Below are positions 10,441-20,934 of a DNA stretch of 64,000 nucleotides, in pieces; position 1 is the first letter of the stretch, and every line of letters starts with the position of its first letter. A program made the translations under genes and the position numbers. The stretch is from Bondarzewia mesenterica (taxonomy: Eukaryota; Basidiomycota; Agaricomycetes; Russulales; Bondarzewiaceae). The stretch lies in assembly GCA_004802705.1 (NCBI GenBank), contig SGPL01000001.1:1-64000 (forward strand), given 5' to 3'. A model generated the notes under the pieces. It made no database searches. It worked only from the letters and a program-made list of their open reading frames with translations, and was not told the origin of the DNA.

Positions 10441-11720
10441 AGGTCTTTATTAGAAAAAAATCATAGCAAATGAATTTTTACATGAGATCTAGCACTATAT
10501 AGCTAGATCTTGCTATAAATGTCAATATCTTGCAAGATATATGTAGATAGTCATAGATAGAGCAAGATATTGCAAGATATTGCAATATCTCGGCCTCATT
10601 AGATCTTGCAATATCTTGCTCTATCGCCCTCGATATTGCAAGATTGACGCAGTGCATGCAATCTAGCTAGATATTGCAAGATAGAGCTAGATCTTGCGAG
10701 ATCTAGCTCGATCCAGTTATTTTTCCATCATTATCGATGTTGTGGGATTGAGATTGAGCAAGATACAGCGTGATCTAACATGATCTTGCTAAATCGAGTG
10801 TGCTCGATATACTGAAAGCTATTCACCCAATAACTTTTTGTCGAAAGTCTCATTACATAATCAGAATAAGCGGGACAAGTCCACCATCGACACTTATCTA
10901 TGACAGATTGCATCCAGACAGGCATGAGGATAAGCCCTGAAATGAGGTTAAGTATACAATTAAAAAAAAATCCAAATCAAATTCAGATGATGTTTTTAAA
11001 AATAAAATGTGTAAAGCACCTCAGGAAACAATCAAAAATCTTGAGATAGTATATCCTAAGATATGTCAATGTCAAGACAAGGTTATTCTGAGATGAGGAA
11101 TATATTAAAAAAGAAGATAAACTGCAAGATTCGAACCCTTAACCTTCTGGCATATCATATGGCCATCATGGGTAATTTATCCATAACACTATCATAACAT
11201 ATTTAGTTATGACAATGAGTAAAATATATATGTTTATTTTTTTTGTTTTATTTGAATAACCCTTTTGCTAGTGAATGCCTTTTTGCAAGCATTCTGAGGT
11301 CTTTTTTAAATTGTCTTCTAAATTCTTTCTTGCTTGTGCTCAGAGTGCACCGACAGTGCTATGCACTGCTGGTACAGCGGCGGTCATTACGCGCCCTGCC
11401 CGCAAGGCGCTGATGTACCTGGCCTTATATTTCAAATTTCTTATTATTAATTTATTAATTTATTCATCTTATTACAGCTTATTACCACTTACAAGTCGCT
11501 CAAGCACAATGGCGGTCTATATTGCTTATATAATGAGACTTTCGACAAAAAGTTGTTGAGTGAATAGCTTTTAGTTCTCGATATTGCTCGATCTTAGAAG
11601 ATCTTGTCAATTAAAAAAAATTGGGCCATCGATCTTACAATATCTTCCAATATCTTCCAATATCTTGCTATATCTGGCTATATAGATATATATCTTGCTA
11701 GTATGTATATAAAATATAGA
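10440..11720. repeat. Element bounded by inverted repeats of GATCTTGCAAGATAT type
   Basis: A block of about 65 bases at 10800-10865 recurs in reverse complement at about 11522-11590, sharing AGCTATTCAC and ACTTTTTGTCGAAAGTCTCATTA. Outside these arms both flanks are dense in short palindromic units around AGATCTTGCAAGATA and CAATATCTTGC. The layout resembles a non-autonomous element with long, repetitive inverted termini. I see no target duplication or transposase. Confidence 0.5.
11105..11200 (-). repeat. tRNA-derived SINE-like head
   Basis: On the minus strand GGGTTCGAATCTTG (B box) lies near 11126-11140, with an A-box-like TGATAGTGTTATGG upstream of it near 11181-11194. Spacing suits polymerase III internal promoters. 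Arm pairing is poor, so this is a SINE or tRNA relic rather than a tRNA gene. Confidence 0.45.
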
Positions 11721-12025
11721 TTTTTGTCTAATGTGGTTCACCAAAAAGTCTTCAAGGACACATAAGGAGGCTTCAAGAAAGCAAGCTGAGATAACTATGA
11801 GACATTCATAAATACAAGAACATTTGTAACAAATGATAAATACCAAGAAAATAATAAAAAATAATAATGAGAAAGTGTTTTAATGTGGACCTGCTCACAT
11901 CATGAGAATTTGATATTCTACAAGCAATCAAACAAGTGCTGCCCCATCCTTCAATCCCTCTTTGCAACCTCTTCAATCCTGCCCACACTTTGATAAGACT
12001 GTAGCTGAATGATGCTAACCCTAGA

Positions 12026-13394
12026 TTATACCTGATCTTCTATTGTAATAGAGCCTCTAGGCTGAGGAGTAACAACAAATTGAGGCATGCTGAAACTTTG
12101 GCCATTATGATCTGCTGTGATAGAAATATCTGACATCTCCCAAATTGTGTTCTTATAGCTAATTAATATCACAATCATTGTGGAGATATATGCCCTGATA
12201 TAATATTTTTGTTTCAAATAAATATAAGAAATAATATTAAATAAGCTTACAGCAATCTGTGTAGACAGTAATAAATGCATTGATATTATTACCAACTAAA
12301 TCAAAGCTAAAAATAATATTGATAATCTAAAAAAGTAAATATTTAATAAGATAATAAAAATTGAATAATAAAAAACTTACTCAAATAAAGCAATACAGAA
12401 TTTTTGATTCAACAAGAAGAGCCAAAAGAATTTCAACTTGAGTCTTTTTGTGATTATCAAAGTCATTTTTTATTTTTTGGCGATGATTCCTAATAATAAT
12501 TTAATTAAAATAATAATAATATGAGATATAAAGGAAGAAACTATTTATACCATGCTTTATATCCAATAAGAAATGTAGCCATGATGTTGGTTATTAATTC
12601 CAACACATATGCTGATAGTTGAATCCATCCAGCAATTATATAATAGGTTGAATCAAGGCTTGTAAAGAATACTTTGGTAAAAAAAACCTGCACTTATAAA
12701 ACTTAAAACTGCACAAATGCATTAGAAAGAAAGCTGCTATATAAATAAATTAAAAAATATACTAACTAATGGTACATATCAATAAACCAACTGTAGCAAT
12801 CATAGGCTTTCTATTATTGGGATACAAAATCCATGCCCTTCAAACAACAATACCATCACTTAGCAAATACTAAAAATATTATCAGCACTTTTATTTTAAA
12901 CCACAATTTAACCTGCTTACAATAATTATTGCCAATAATTATTGTCCAGCATCCATATGACTGGAAAAGTCATTTGCAGTTGAAAACTTGCTCTCCAATG
13001 TATGATCAGGGTTAAGAATGAGAGTGTTTTGAATTTGCTTGATAAGGGCAGCCATTATCAATCCACAATAACATGAATGATGCAAACATAATGAGTGTGA
13101 TGGTCAAGAGTAACAACAGACTGGCCCTGGACTTCAATCCCTTTTGGCTTTTCAAAGTTATTAGATTAACTGCTCTAGGGTGCTGATAAGGTGAGACTTA
13201 CAGAAGCAGGTATGATGAATAGCACCACAGGATGCAAAAGAAGCCTATATTATAATAAGTTAGATATGCTACATGATGCAAATGAATCACCCACCATAGA
13301 ATAATGTTGTAACCAAGCCTTCAATGACATTGGCTCTTATAATAATGCCAACGTGCTGTATGACTTTCAGAGGTTCAGTGACTGTCGTGTTCAT
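12026..13394 (-). pseudogene. Decayed 7-transmembrane protein of an Agaricomycete-expanded family
   Basis: Minus-strand pieces occur in the order expected for this uncharacterised family. The N-terminus starts at 13394 with MNTTVTEPLKV and runs into NVIEGLVTTLFYG. Next come TM-like stretches (SLLLLLTITLIMFASFM), then GIVV-stop-RAWILYP where the family has VWRAW, then TNIMATFLIGYKAW, KTQVEILLALLVES followed by ILYCFI-stop, and a C-terminal part with YISTMIVILISY. Both stops (12840-12842 and 12381-12383) are TGA where tryptophan TGG is expected, that is G-to-A changes on the coding strand. The whole gene is unusually AT-rich. Not functional as read. Confidence 0.68.
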
Positions 13395-13650
13395 AGTAAA
13401 TATGATGAATTGTGGTAGAGGGAGTGAGCGGGTGATATGGGCGAAGCAATAGAGTAATATCAACTTGGCCAGTGAGACTTTATAGTGTAGCGCACGGATG
13501 CTGAATTTCATGTTGTTGACTGCATCATCTTCATCGCTGTGAGACCTATGAGGTTGAAGGTTGATCAAAGCAACTGAGTCACGGTAATACAAAATACCCA
13601 GCATATCCATCAAAACTTACTGCGATACGCTCTTGCATCTCCATGGCAAG

Positions 13651-14089
13651 AGATATCTTAAGATACGAGACAACTGGCTCCTGAGATGCCGTCGACACAG
13701 GTGAACAGGATACCGAGATGATGCGCTATGCATTCATGCCACTAGTTGCAGATGCCATGAAAAGATATCACTGTTTCCGTGATAACACAATTGCGATTCC
13801 AATGTCGTACAAAGATACATGCGCCTGCGATGTCAGAGTTTTCGAAAGTATTACTTATTGGCTACTTGATATAGCGCATTGTCCGTCGTCAATTTCTACT
13901 GCTGAGAGGTAATCAGATGACAACGGCATGTCAGCGAGTCTAGCTACTGAATGTCGCTGTCGGGACACTTCCCTAACGATACAGCCTCGAAGAATGAGCA
14001 TCCAGCGTGAGCCGGGCAATGCATTCTAAGAAGCAGCACTGTCTGTCAGAGGTGGCACCGCTTCTGTGCCCCGCTCGAACTGTGCGAGT
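13651..14089. other. Intergenic between the AT-rich island and an inverted duplication
   Basis: Normal composition returns. A few short frames, no recognisable product. Confidence 0.35.
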
Positions 14090-15600
14090 CGAGAATGACT
14101 GTTGGCAGACTTCGATTGAGAATGGCGATACCAAACCAAGATTATCATGCACCAAGTTGAGAATTATTGATGTGAAAGATATCTGTTCACTGCAACTGAG
14201 GAGAGACAAAGTAAGGTCCTGACCCACTGGCAAGGCAAACACCAAATTTGAGTCAAGATGTACACAGAATGCACCACTAGATGAGTGTACGATGCAATGA
14301 CTGTTACCCAAAATGGTTCAGCTTTCGATAACTTGGAGTGATAAAGTAAAAATGACTGGCCAACTGCAACTGCAAAGAGCCATTGACGGCAGTTCAGGGT
14401 GGCCTCGCGCCACTATCACGCCATTTCTAGTGGGCCAAATGTTGTGAGTCGTCTGTACAAGTGTTCAATAGACGTCTTCTGAAGTCGTTTTACACGTCGT
14501 AGCACACTGCTATGCATACAGTTCACATTTGCTCGCGCTGAAGATTGCGAATTGAGTAATAATAATAATAAAAATCCCGTGGATGATTCTGTTTTGAGCT
14601 AGTCCTAGGCCCGCAAGCGTGCATGCTTTGACGGTGTGATCCCATGAAAGTAAGATTTGCGTAAAGATGCCTGACTAGTTTGTACCCTTTCTCAAGTGAA
14701 GATGGATGAGGATGGCGGCATAATTCCTGCTGCATATATTCTTGATGAATATAGTGAAGGTAAGCAACATAATCCGTGAATACATGAATGGGCAGTATCC
14801 TGGACGCGTGCAAGCCACGCATACGATATCCTGTGTACATGCGATGAATGCAATGAAATAACAGAACGTGATGAGTGATTGAGGAATGCCTGAGGTGAGA
14901 TGGAAAGAAAAGATAATCAGGCCAGACGTTGCACATGCCAACCAATGCACGCATCAACAGTTCAACCACCACCATCTATCTCATCCGAGTTGCCCAGCCA
15001 AATGCGCGAGATATCACAAGGGAAGCGAATCTTGCAACCTTTGATGTTGAATCATCAGTTCTGATTAGGAGATGCGAGGAGGCTCTGCCAGAAAGAATCT
15101 GATGAATTAACGCCCTCACTGTAGCATGGATTCTCACAAAATCCCAAAACTGGACCCAATCCCCACAGTCAAAATTCTTCATCTTTCAACTGGCAATGCC
15201 TCTATCACAAACACATCGCCAATCCTCCTCCATCGGCTGCTTCAAAAATGCTCTGTTGGCGAAACTGTCAGTCGCGCCCTGATCACCCTCCTCGAAACCT
15301 TTCTGAACCCCATTCCATGTCTCGCGACCAAAAAACGCGACCACCACCGTCGCGATCTCAAGGGGGCACCGAGAAACCCAAAAGAAGCTTACTGCCTGCA
15401 GATGCTGCCGCATCATTGATAAAGTCGCTGGCTCTCTGCAGTCATGGCAGATATAGAGCTGCCTGAGATGGTGAGCCAGGTGCAATTGATAGAACGTGAT
15501 GGGCGCCGAATGGTCAAGACGTGAGTGATGCTGTTCGCGATGAGCTTGCTCGAACTCGGTCGCACCGCCAGGGCCTAGGTTACCTTGCTTGCAAGATTTA
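14090..15600. repeat. Inverted segmental duplication, arm 2 (partner 640-2060)
   Basis: Reverse-complement counterpart of 640-2060, somewhat diverged. It contains a short ATT-type microsatellite (about 14555-14570) that the partner lacks. The two arms are separated by about 12 kb that includes the AT-rich island. Confidence 0.75.
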
Positions 15601-16265
15601 TTGCCCCCTCATAATTGCACCAGGCACCGAGCAACCTAGTACATATGTGCAAATAAAAGAAACCCTTTTGGACTTTCAAAACAGTAGTACACCGCCATCA
15701 GCTCAGTTTTAGTGACTGTTTTTTTTTTACAGTGGCAGCGGCCCAGAGCAGCCCTCCTGTGCATCGAGGACCATGCAATGAGAAAATACGTACAATATAG
15801 GGAGAAAGTCATGCTGCCCATTCCAAAACTCTCGCAGCCCTCGGACCTCCTTCAACCCACTTGTTTCTATTTCCCTCTCCAGTGCCTTCACCCTGATGCT
15901 ATTGTTTCATGCAAGATTGCGAGGTGATCATCGGGATTCGGCGGTGACTACTACAAGATATCCATTCCATGCCAAAACCGGTATCATAGGTACCAGACCA
16001 CGAAGTGTTCCAAATGACATGGCACTAGAGGAGCTCGCAACGCGCGAGGCTGAAGACAAGCACAGAGCAAAGGCGGATCTCGCAGTTAGTAATCATCATG
16101 CGACATGGATGTGTGTGTTTAGTTGACCACCTTAGCTAGGTTTGGCAGCTCCCCGACCAGATCGCGAGCGCTCGGATTGGAAAGATAGCGCCGCGCACAG
16201 CCGCTCAGTGCTAGAGGCTACAGTTTACACGCCACCTTCCCGCAACCTAACATTTTTATACCACC
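15601..16265. other. Intergenic, nothing recognised
   Basis: No transposon end, RNA gene or convincing exon chain seen. It ends at the remains of a thioesterase gene. Confidence 0.35.
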
Positions 16266-16269
16266 CAGA

Positions 16270-16800
16270 GTGCATGCCCTCTCATTCTCTGGCACAGTCT
16301 GGGTGAGTGTACACTCACCCAAACCTCTTCTTTGCTTCATTACAACAGCCCCCACGTCCAGGTTATCCACACTCCTCCACCAGCATGCTCGAGTTCCTAC
16401 AGCTCATCAAATCTATCCATCCTGGCATCTACATACACTCAGCGTATATCGAACCTGACATCAAAGCCTACTAACATGCCGGCTTTGTGCGTCCTTCTCT
16501 CTGTCTGTCTCTACTATCGGTGAATCACGTCCCTTCTGAATTTGCAGTATGGGAACATAGATGATGAGGTCGAATTCGTGTCAAGCCAACTCACCCAACA
16601 TTTCAGAGCTCGTGAACGGGTTTGACGTGCCGGGGGTTCTCACAAAACAAGTCCCCAACTGTGCATGGGGTCAGGTGGTCAATTTCTCTGTGCCTACGTT
16701 GAGCGGTCCAATTCGTCCGCAGTGCACAACATCATCACGTTCAGTTCACAGCACATGGACCTATCTGACCTCCCGCTCTGCCATTCTTTCCTTTCTCAGG
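16270..16800 (+). pseudogene. Palmitoyl-protein thioesterase (PPT1-like) pseudogene fragment
   Basis: Pieces of a PPT1-type lysosomal/vacuolar thioesterase appear in order: PLILWHSLG ending at a GT donor (about 16302), MLEFLQLIKSIHPGIYIHS (about 16384-16455), YGNIDDEVEFVSSQLTQ after an acceptor (about 16550-16600), and GGQFLCAYVERSN with VHNIITFSSQHMDLSDLP (about 16660-16775). The nucleophile elbow, GxSQGG in the family, is reduced to GSGG. The pieces are in different frames, and everything after the SDLP block is missing or unrecognisable. It is a broken remnant of an enzyme that removes palmitate from proteins. Confidence 0.72.
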
Positions 16801-17074
16801 GGCCTTTGCACATATGCACCGTCTCACATTGCCATGCCAGCCAGCCCAGTCACTATGAGTTCTATCGGTGTGAGCAACACCGGCTGCAGAAGTACTTGCT
16901 GTACATATGGTACCAATTGTAATCATTTTAGATATGTATCTTGAACAACTGGTATACTTTGCATAAATGGTTACTAGTGGCAAGTGGGTTTCACCTCGCC
17001 TATGAATGATTACGACGAGTAGGGATTTCGCAAGCAAGGTCGCTGCCGACGGAGTCGGCGCTCCCCTAGTAAAG

Positions 17075-17155
17075 GAATGGCACATATATCTGCACTATAC
17101 CGCCCTCTGTTCTGTTATCATGCGAGCTCTTTCTTCGACGTGAAATACATATATA
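17075..17155 (-). repeat. Inverted copy of about 560-650
   Basis: The reverse complement of GCAGTATAGCGCAGATATGTG and neighbouring bases from about 560-650 is found here with substitutions. It lies next to the direct copy of the hemerythrin block, showing that the duplicated material was rearranged and not copied as one piece. Confidence 0.55.
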
Positions 17156-17209
17156 CTCACTGTGTTTTAGATTTTGTTGCTCTTTGAGGGTGCGCGGGAG
17201 GATGAGCGT

Positions 17210-18530
17210 GTCAAGCACCAGCAATAGGTTGAAATGGTGTGTTGGACTGGAGACAAGTGCGCAAGAGAAGAGACTACAAGCCGCGATGACAATGAAGGCG
17301 GACGAGGTTACCATTCCCTAAATGGGAACTGTCCTCTTCTTGTCCTTACCACGTCGTCCAGCCAAGCTGAGATGCGGCTACATAGGGCTACATGCGCCAA
17401 CCTCCCAAAGCTAGCAGGCGTTCGGACGATACACACCGTCCCCAGATCGTTTCGCTCTTAGCTTCCCGCCTCATATTCTCTTCGTAGTTTGTGCTGCCAG
17501 CAGCACAACTCGCACGCTCAGCTCGATACCGAATGATCGCTACTCGTACGCCTTTCGTAGCCTTTCGCACTTGCACTCGCAACACCTCCAAGCCTCAATT
17601 TCACAGACCGCATCAACACTTTGTTTAAGGTCTGCAACGGAGACTACATCAACACCACGCTCGCACCCGCATTACCGTGACATCCACTCCCAAATCCCTC
17701 ATACACACTATCAAAGAAGACCGCCGAGAGGTAAAGTACCATCACCACATCACACTTACTTACTTTAACCTCGCTCGTGACCCTGTAGATGTACGAGTAC
17801 TATGACGACTATGTCGCAGCGACCACCAAGGGTGACATCGACGCCCAGCCCGAGTCGCTCGACACGCTGTTGGAGAAGGGTGGGTCGTTTACTCGCTCAT
17901 GGAATCCCACCTCGGTTCCAGTGGTGTGAAATGAGGACCGTGCAGATCATCAGCTATCTTCTCTTCCCTCCGTGGTACGTGCGACATATCGGCTATGGCT
18001 ATTTCTAAAATTGAGCCGTCAAACGACTCCTCCCCGACCTCGCAAACAGAACTCTAGGTTCTGAACTTACAACGCGCCGTCGTGGCCGATCTACGTCCCT
18101 ACAGCGATTCTGAAAAGCGGAACGACCTGTCCATGCTCGAGCGAGAGCTCCGGAGTGACGGGAGTCTCAAAGCCGCGAGGTCGTTTAAGAGGACAAAGAA
18201 ATTCGTCCCCACCATGTGCGTCTCGCGCATATACCATACTCCACATACACTGTAGCCCAGGAGAAGTTAATAATAATGCTTACTGTGTTTTGTCGCCTGT
18301 GGAAGACTGCACCCGAGAACGCCCAATAGCCTGCCGCTCGAGTCCCTCGACCCGTTTTTGATAGCGCCGATGGATAAGTTGAACGACGCGTTCGTGACGT
18401 TCGGTACGGAACAGATGAAACAAGGGTGTAAAAACTCGGCGTGCGACGATCCAAGTTGGTGTAGTGCGAGTTCACAAGCTTATGCTTTTTTGTTGTATCT
18501 TTGGAATTGATGATTTGTGTGCCGTGTACT
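17210..18530. repeat. Direct segmental duplication, copy 2 (partner 2070-3740)
   Basis: Same order and orientation as 2070-3740, but without the 379-bp MITE. The empty target reads CTCCCAAA at 17402-17409, between CGCCAAC and GCTAGCAGG. Confidence 0.85.
17677..18475 (+). pseudogene. Hemerythrin-like (HHE cation-binding) pseudogene, copy 2
   Basis: The start codon position holds GTG (17677-17679) where copy 1 has ATG. Exon 1 then encodes SLIHTIKEDRRE. After an intact GTAG acceptor, exon 2 begins MYEYYDDYVAATTKGDIDAQ. The stretch VARHAVGEGWVVYSLMESHL follows in another frame, then comes a stop. Later pieces (SDSEKRNDLSMLEREL, FKRTKKFVPT, PMDKLNDAFVTFGTEQ) again match HHE-domain proteins. The same QLTWE-like segment between helices 1 and 2 is missing in both copies, so the disabling deletion probably preceded the duplication. 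Confidence 0.8.
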
Positions 18531-18793
18531 TTCGAATTATCCCGCCGCACGGGCACGGCACTGGATTTCATGCTGCTGTATTGTGAGGGAGGGAGGGACA
18601 AGTTCCAGCTGCCTACGTGCTCAGGCGCTCACCGCGGAATTAAAGGTCACTTTTCTGAGATGGCTCACAAACGATCAGATTTCTTTCAATCGGCATGCAA
18701 CTGCACTTTCAGCAAACTGCTACAAATCCTGTCCAAAAAACAACCCATCCCCCATCCTAAATCGTACAAACAACATTGCATGCCAAATTCCTG

Positions 18794-19363
18794 TCACGTA
18801 CTGCCGCGAACACCAATTAAGCCCTGTAGAGCGTGCTCGCCGTCAGATGGCTCCATCGCATGCATAGTTACGCACCTGAGAAACGCGGGGGACGACAACA
18901 ACAGCACGTTATCCAAAGTATACGTGTTGACTACGACTGGGTTCGAGAATGCGGAGATGTCCCCGCTAACCGTGTAGGACAGTTTCGCAATGTCACCGGA
19001 GAGGCGCTTCGCATAATTTACAGTGATACCCCCAGGCCCGAGGCGAATCCTGTACGAGTCACCGCGATCGTAAACGACGATCGTCGGCTCCTTCACCCCA
19101 TCCGGGAAAGCATCCGTGAACGAGACCCTCTCTTCGGGGCCCCAACCACCGCTCGCGGTCCTGCTGTTGAACACGATCACGTTCTCGGAAGGGCGAACGC
19201 TGATGTGGAGGAGGTAATCGCCGGCAGCATTCAGGAGATTGAGGGCAGTGTAGGAGACGTCGCTCGAAGTATTGAGCAGGGTAGATTGGAACACGACGAT
19301 CTCGTCGAGGTTCAGCGCTGACTGGAGTTCGACAGTCTGGGAGAGGGGGAGGAGGTAAAGCAT
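18794..19363 (-). CDS. Fungal galectin (beta-galactoside-binding lectin)
   Basis: The 189-aa frame is a single galectin fold closely resembling Coprinopsis CGL-type galectins. The carbohydrate-contact residues are all present: His53 and Arg57 in LLHISVRP, Asn66 in VFNSR, and Trp74, Glu77 and Arg79 in GGWGPEER. There is no signal peptide, as is usual for galectins. The start at MLYLLP is preferred over an upstream in-frame Met because relatives begin this way and a splice acceptor (CTTGCAG) lies just upstream, implying an intron in the leader. An in-frame 48-nt stretch starting GTATAC (minus strand, about 18926-18879) could be an intron; either way the C-terminus is longer than usual. Such lectins bind glycans of predators or take part in fruiting; that role is inferred from the family. 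Confidence 0.9.
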   Translation of the reverse strand: MLYLLPLSQTVELQSALNLDEIVVFQSTLLNTSSDVSYTALNLLNAAGDYLLHISVRPSENVIVFNSRTASGGWGPEERVSFTDAFPDGVKEPTIVVYDRGDSYRIRLGPGGITVNYAKRLSGDIAKLSYTVSGDISAFSNPVVVNTYTLDNVLLLSSPAFLRCVTMHAMEPSDGEHALQGLIGVRGST

Positions 19364-19506
19364 GGTGATGACGAGCGATAAACGAGTCTGCAAGAGATGT
19401 GGTTAGTAAATCTTCGCTGCAGAGATATTCGCTGCTCGCCTGCGGTCAATGAAGATGCTGATGAGAGGTAAGCCTGGGGAGAGAATTACAGCGAGAGATG
19501 GTGCAC

Positions 19507-19513
19507 TTTTATA
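19507..19513 (-). promoter_or_regulatory. TATA box of the galectin gene
   Basis: The minus strand reads GGTATAAAAGT about 145-150 bases before the ATG. The distance fits a leader that contains an intron ending at the CTTGCAG acceptor. Confidence 0.55.
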
Positions 19514-19519
19514 CCCGGC

Positions 19520-20934
19520 CGAGACCTGCACGATTAGGTGATGAAGACAGTCATAGGTCAGGCTCACCGGTGGGTGGATGAAGACGGGAAGACGAGTACT
19601 GCCTACAAGTGAAACCAGGAAGAGAAAAACCCGTGACATAGGTGAAGAGTGATATTGGAGGAAGTCGTTCCCTCTGTCTTCCAGGTCCATGTCCGCAAAT
19701 GCCCAAGTAAAAGGTAGTGAATTCCAGATGTGGTGATGAGTAGGATATGAAAGGGGGTCATTGGATCACGACGGAGAACGGAGCTGTGGAGACGCCAATA
19801 TTCTGGTTTTCGAGAAACCGCGAGGTGCGCATTTCATCCTGAATGAAGACCATGTCTGGCGAACTGGTTACCTGTTCCGCGAATTACGTTTTTGACTTGA
19901 GGAAGGAGCACGCAGAGTTTTCGCATTACACCCTCCTGACACAATATGAATCGAACACGGAAGGGACAGGGCAGGCCCCTCCTGATTAACCTCTGGCTGG
20001 ACTGGTCCACATGGCATAGCTAAAACATCAGAAAGGAAATGGGATCGGACACTGTGCGCCATTTCAATGAACAACACACAAAAAAGAATCCTTCCGCTCG
20101 TTCAATCGTGCGCTTATCGAACAGTGGCCACTGTATGTGTCTTGACGAAGCCAGCGAATAGACTCATCCTTTGCGGCATTCTCCAGTGGAATCTGGGTGG
20201 AGCTATGAAGACTTTAGTCTCCGTCGCAACCTCATGCGTAATTGAACGCTTACCTGTTGAGCCCAGGCCTACCCTGTCTGAACGCGGGCCTGACCGTGGA
20301 ATTCACGGGACTCTTCAATATTTGGGAGAACAATCCTATGGCATGTACGGAGTGGATGGTCTATATACTTACATGCACTTGGGGAGACTAGTCCAAGACT
20401 CAAGGCGAACGGCTTCGACGTGGAAGGGGCATGAATGCACTGGCCACCAATAGAACGGGGAGGAGTGCGGTAAGGCTGGGGGGGTCATCTGGTCGCTTGA
20501 CTTCTAAGACGAAAGACAAATGTAGGTTCAAAGAACTCCAGAAGACAACTCAAGTCGAGCCGTTCCATACACTCATTCGATGACAGAATAGGAGCCCTCG
20601 CTAAGATGTGGAGGAAATGGGGAACTGCGACCCAAGCCAGGTCAGAATGCGTGAAATACAACATGCGAGCGGCGAAAGGCAACACTGACGCGCTGATAGG
20701 TGCGGGCTGTATGGAATGAGTGTTACCAGTTGGTTCTTGATAGATGAATAAAAACGTACATTGTTTCGTCAGATCTGGGGAAAAGGGATGTATTATTTCA
20801 CTCAGAATCGTACAAGTCGTCCATACTCGTATAAAATACAATTTTTACTTCCTGTTTAGCTGAAAAAGCCTAGTCAGCTCAACACATGAATATTGGCAAC
20901 AGAAAACCCGAACCTAGTCACACTATGGACCGCC
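19520..20934. other. Intergenic, nothing recognised
   Basis: Scattered short frames on both strands, none with family features or a consistent exon chain. Confidence 0.35.

Larger units (their letters stand above)
9066..13650. other. AT-rich island, transposon- and pseudogene-derived
   Basis: About 4.6 kb of strongly AT-rich sequence sits inside a window of otherwise balanced composition. The left edge is sharp (about 9066); the right edge fades near 13650. It contains two SINE-like units, a pair of inverted repeats full of GATCTTGCAAGAT-type motifs, a fragment of the hemerythrin-associated duplication and a decayed 7-TM gene whose remnants are themselves AT-shifted. There is no intact gene in it. 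Confidence 0.8.

Noticed and set aside
10440..10720. CRISPR-like array from the repeated GATCTTGCAAGATAT units
   Set aside because: Units are irregular in spacing and sequence, there are no unique spacers of constant length, and the organism is a eukaryote.
13088..13141. A third tRNA-like A-box/B-box pair on the plus strand
   Set aside because: The same bases on the minus strand encode a hydrophobic helix of the decayed 7-TM gene (SLLLLLTITLIMFASFM), which explains them better, and the B box is poor.
12026..13394. Reading the AT-rich frames as a live gene with unusual codon use
   Set aside because: At least two conserved tryptophans are stop codons and exon continuity fails, so a pseudogene is the better call.
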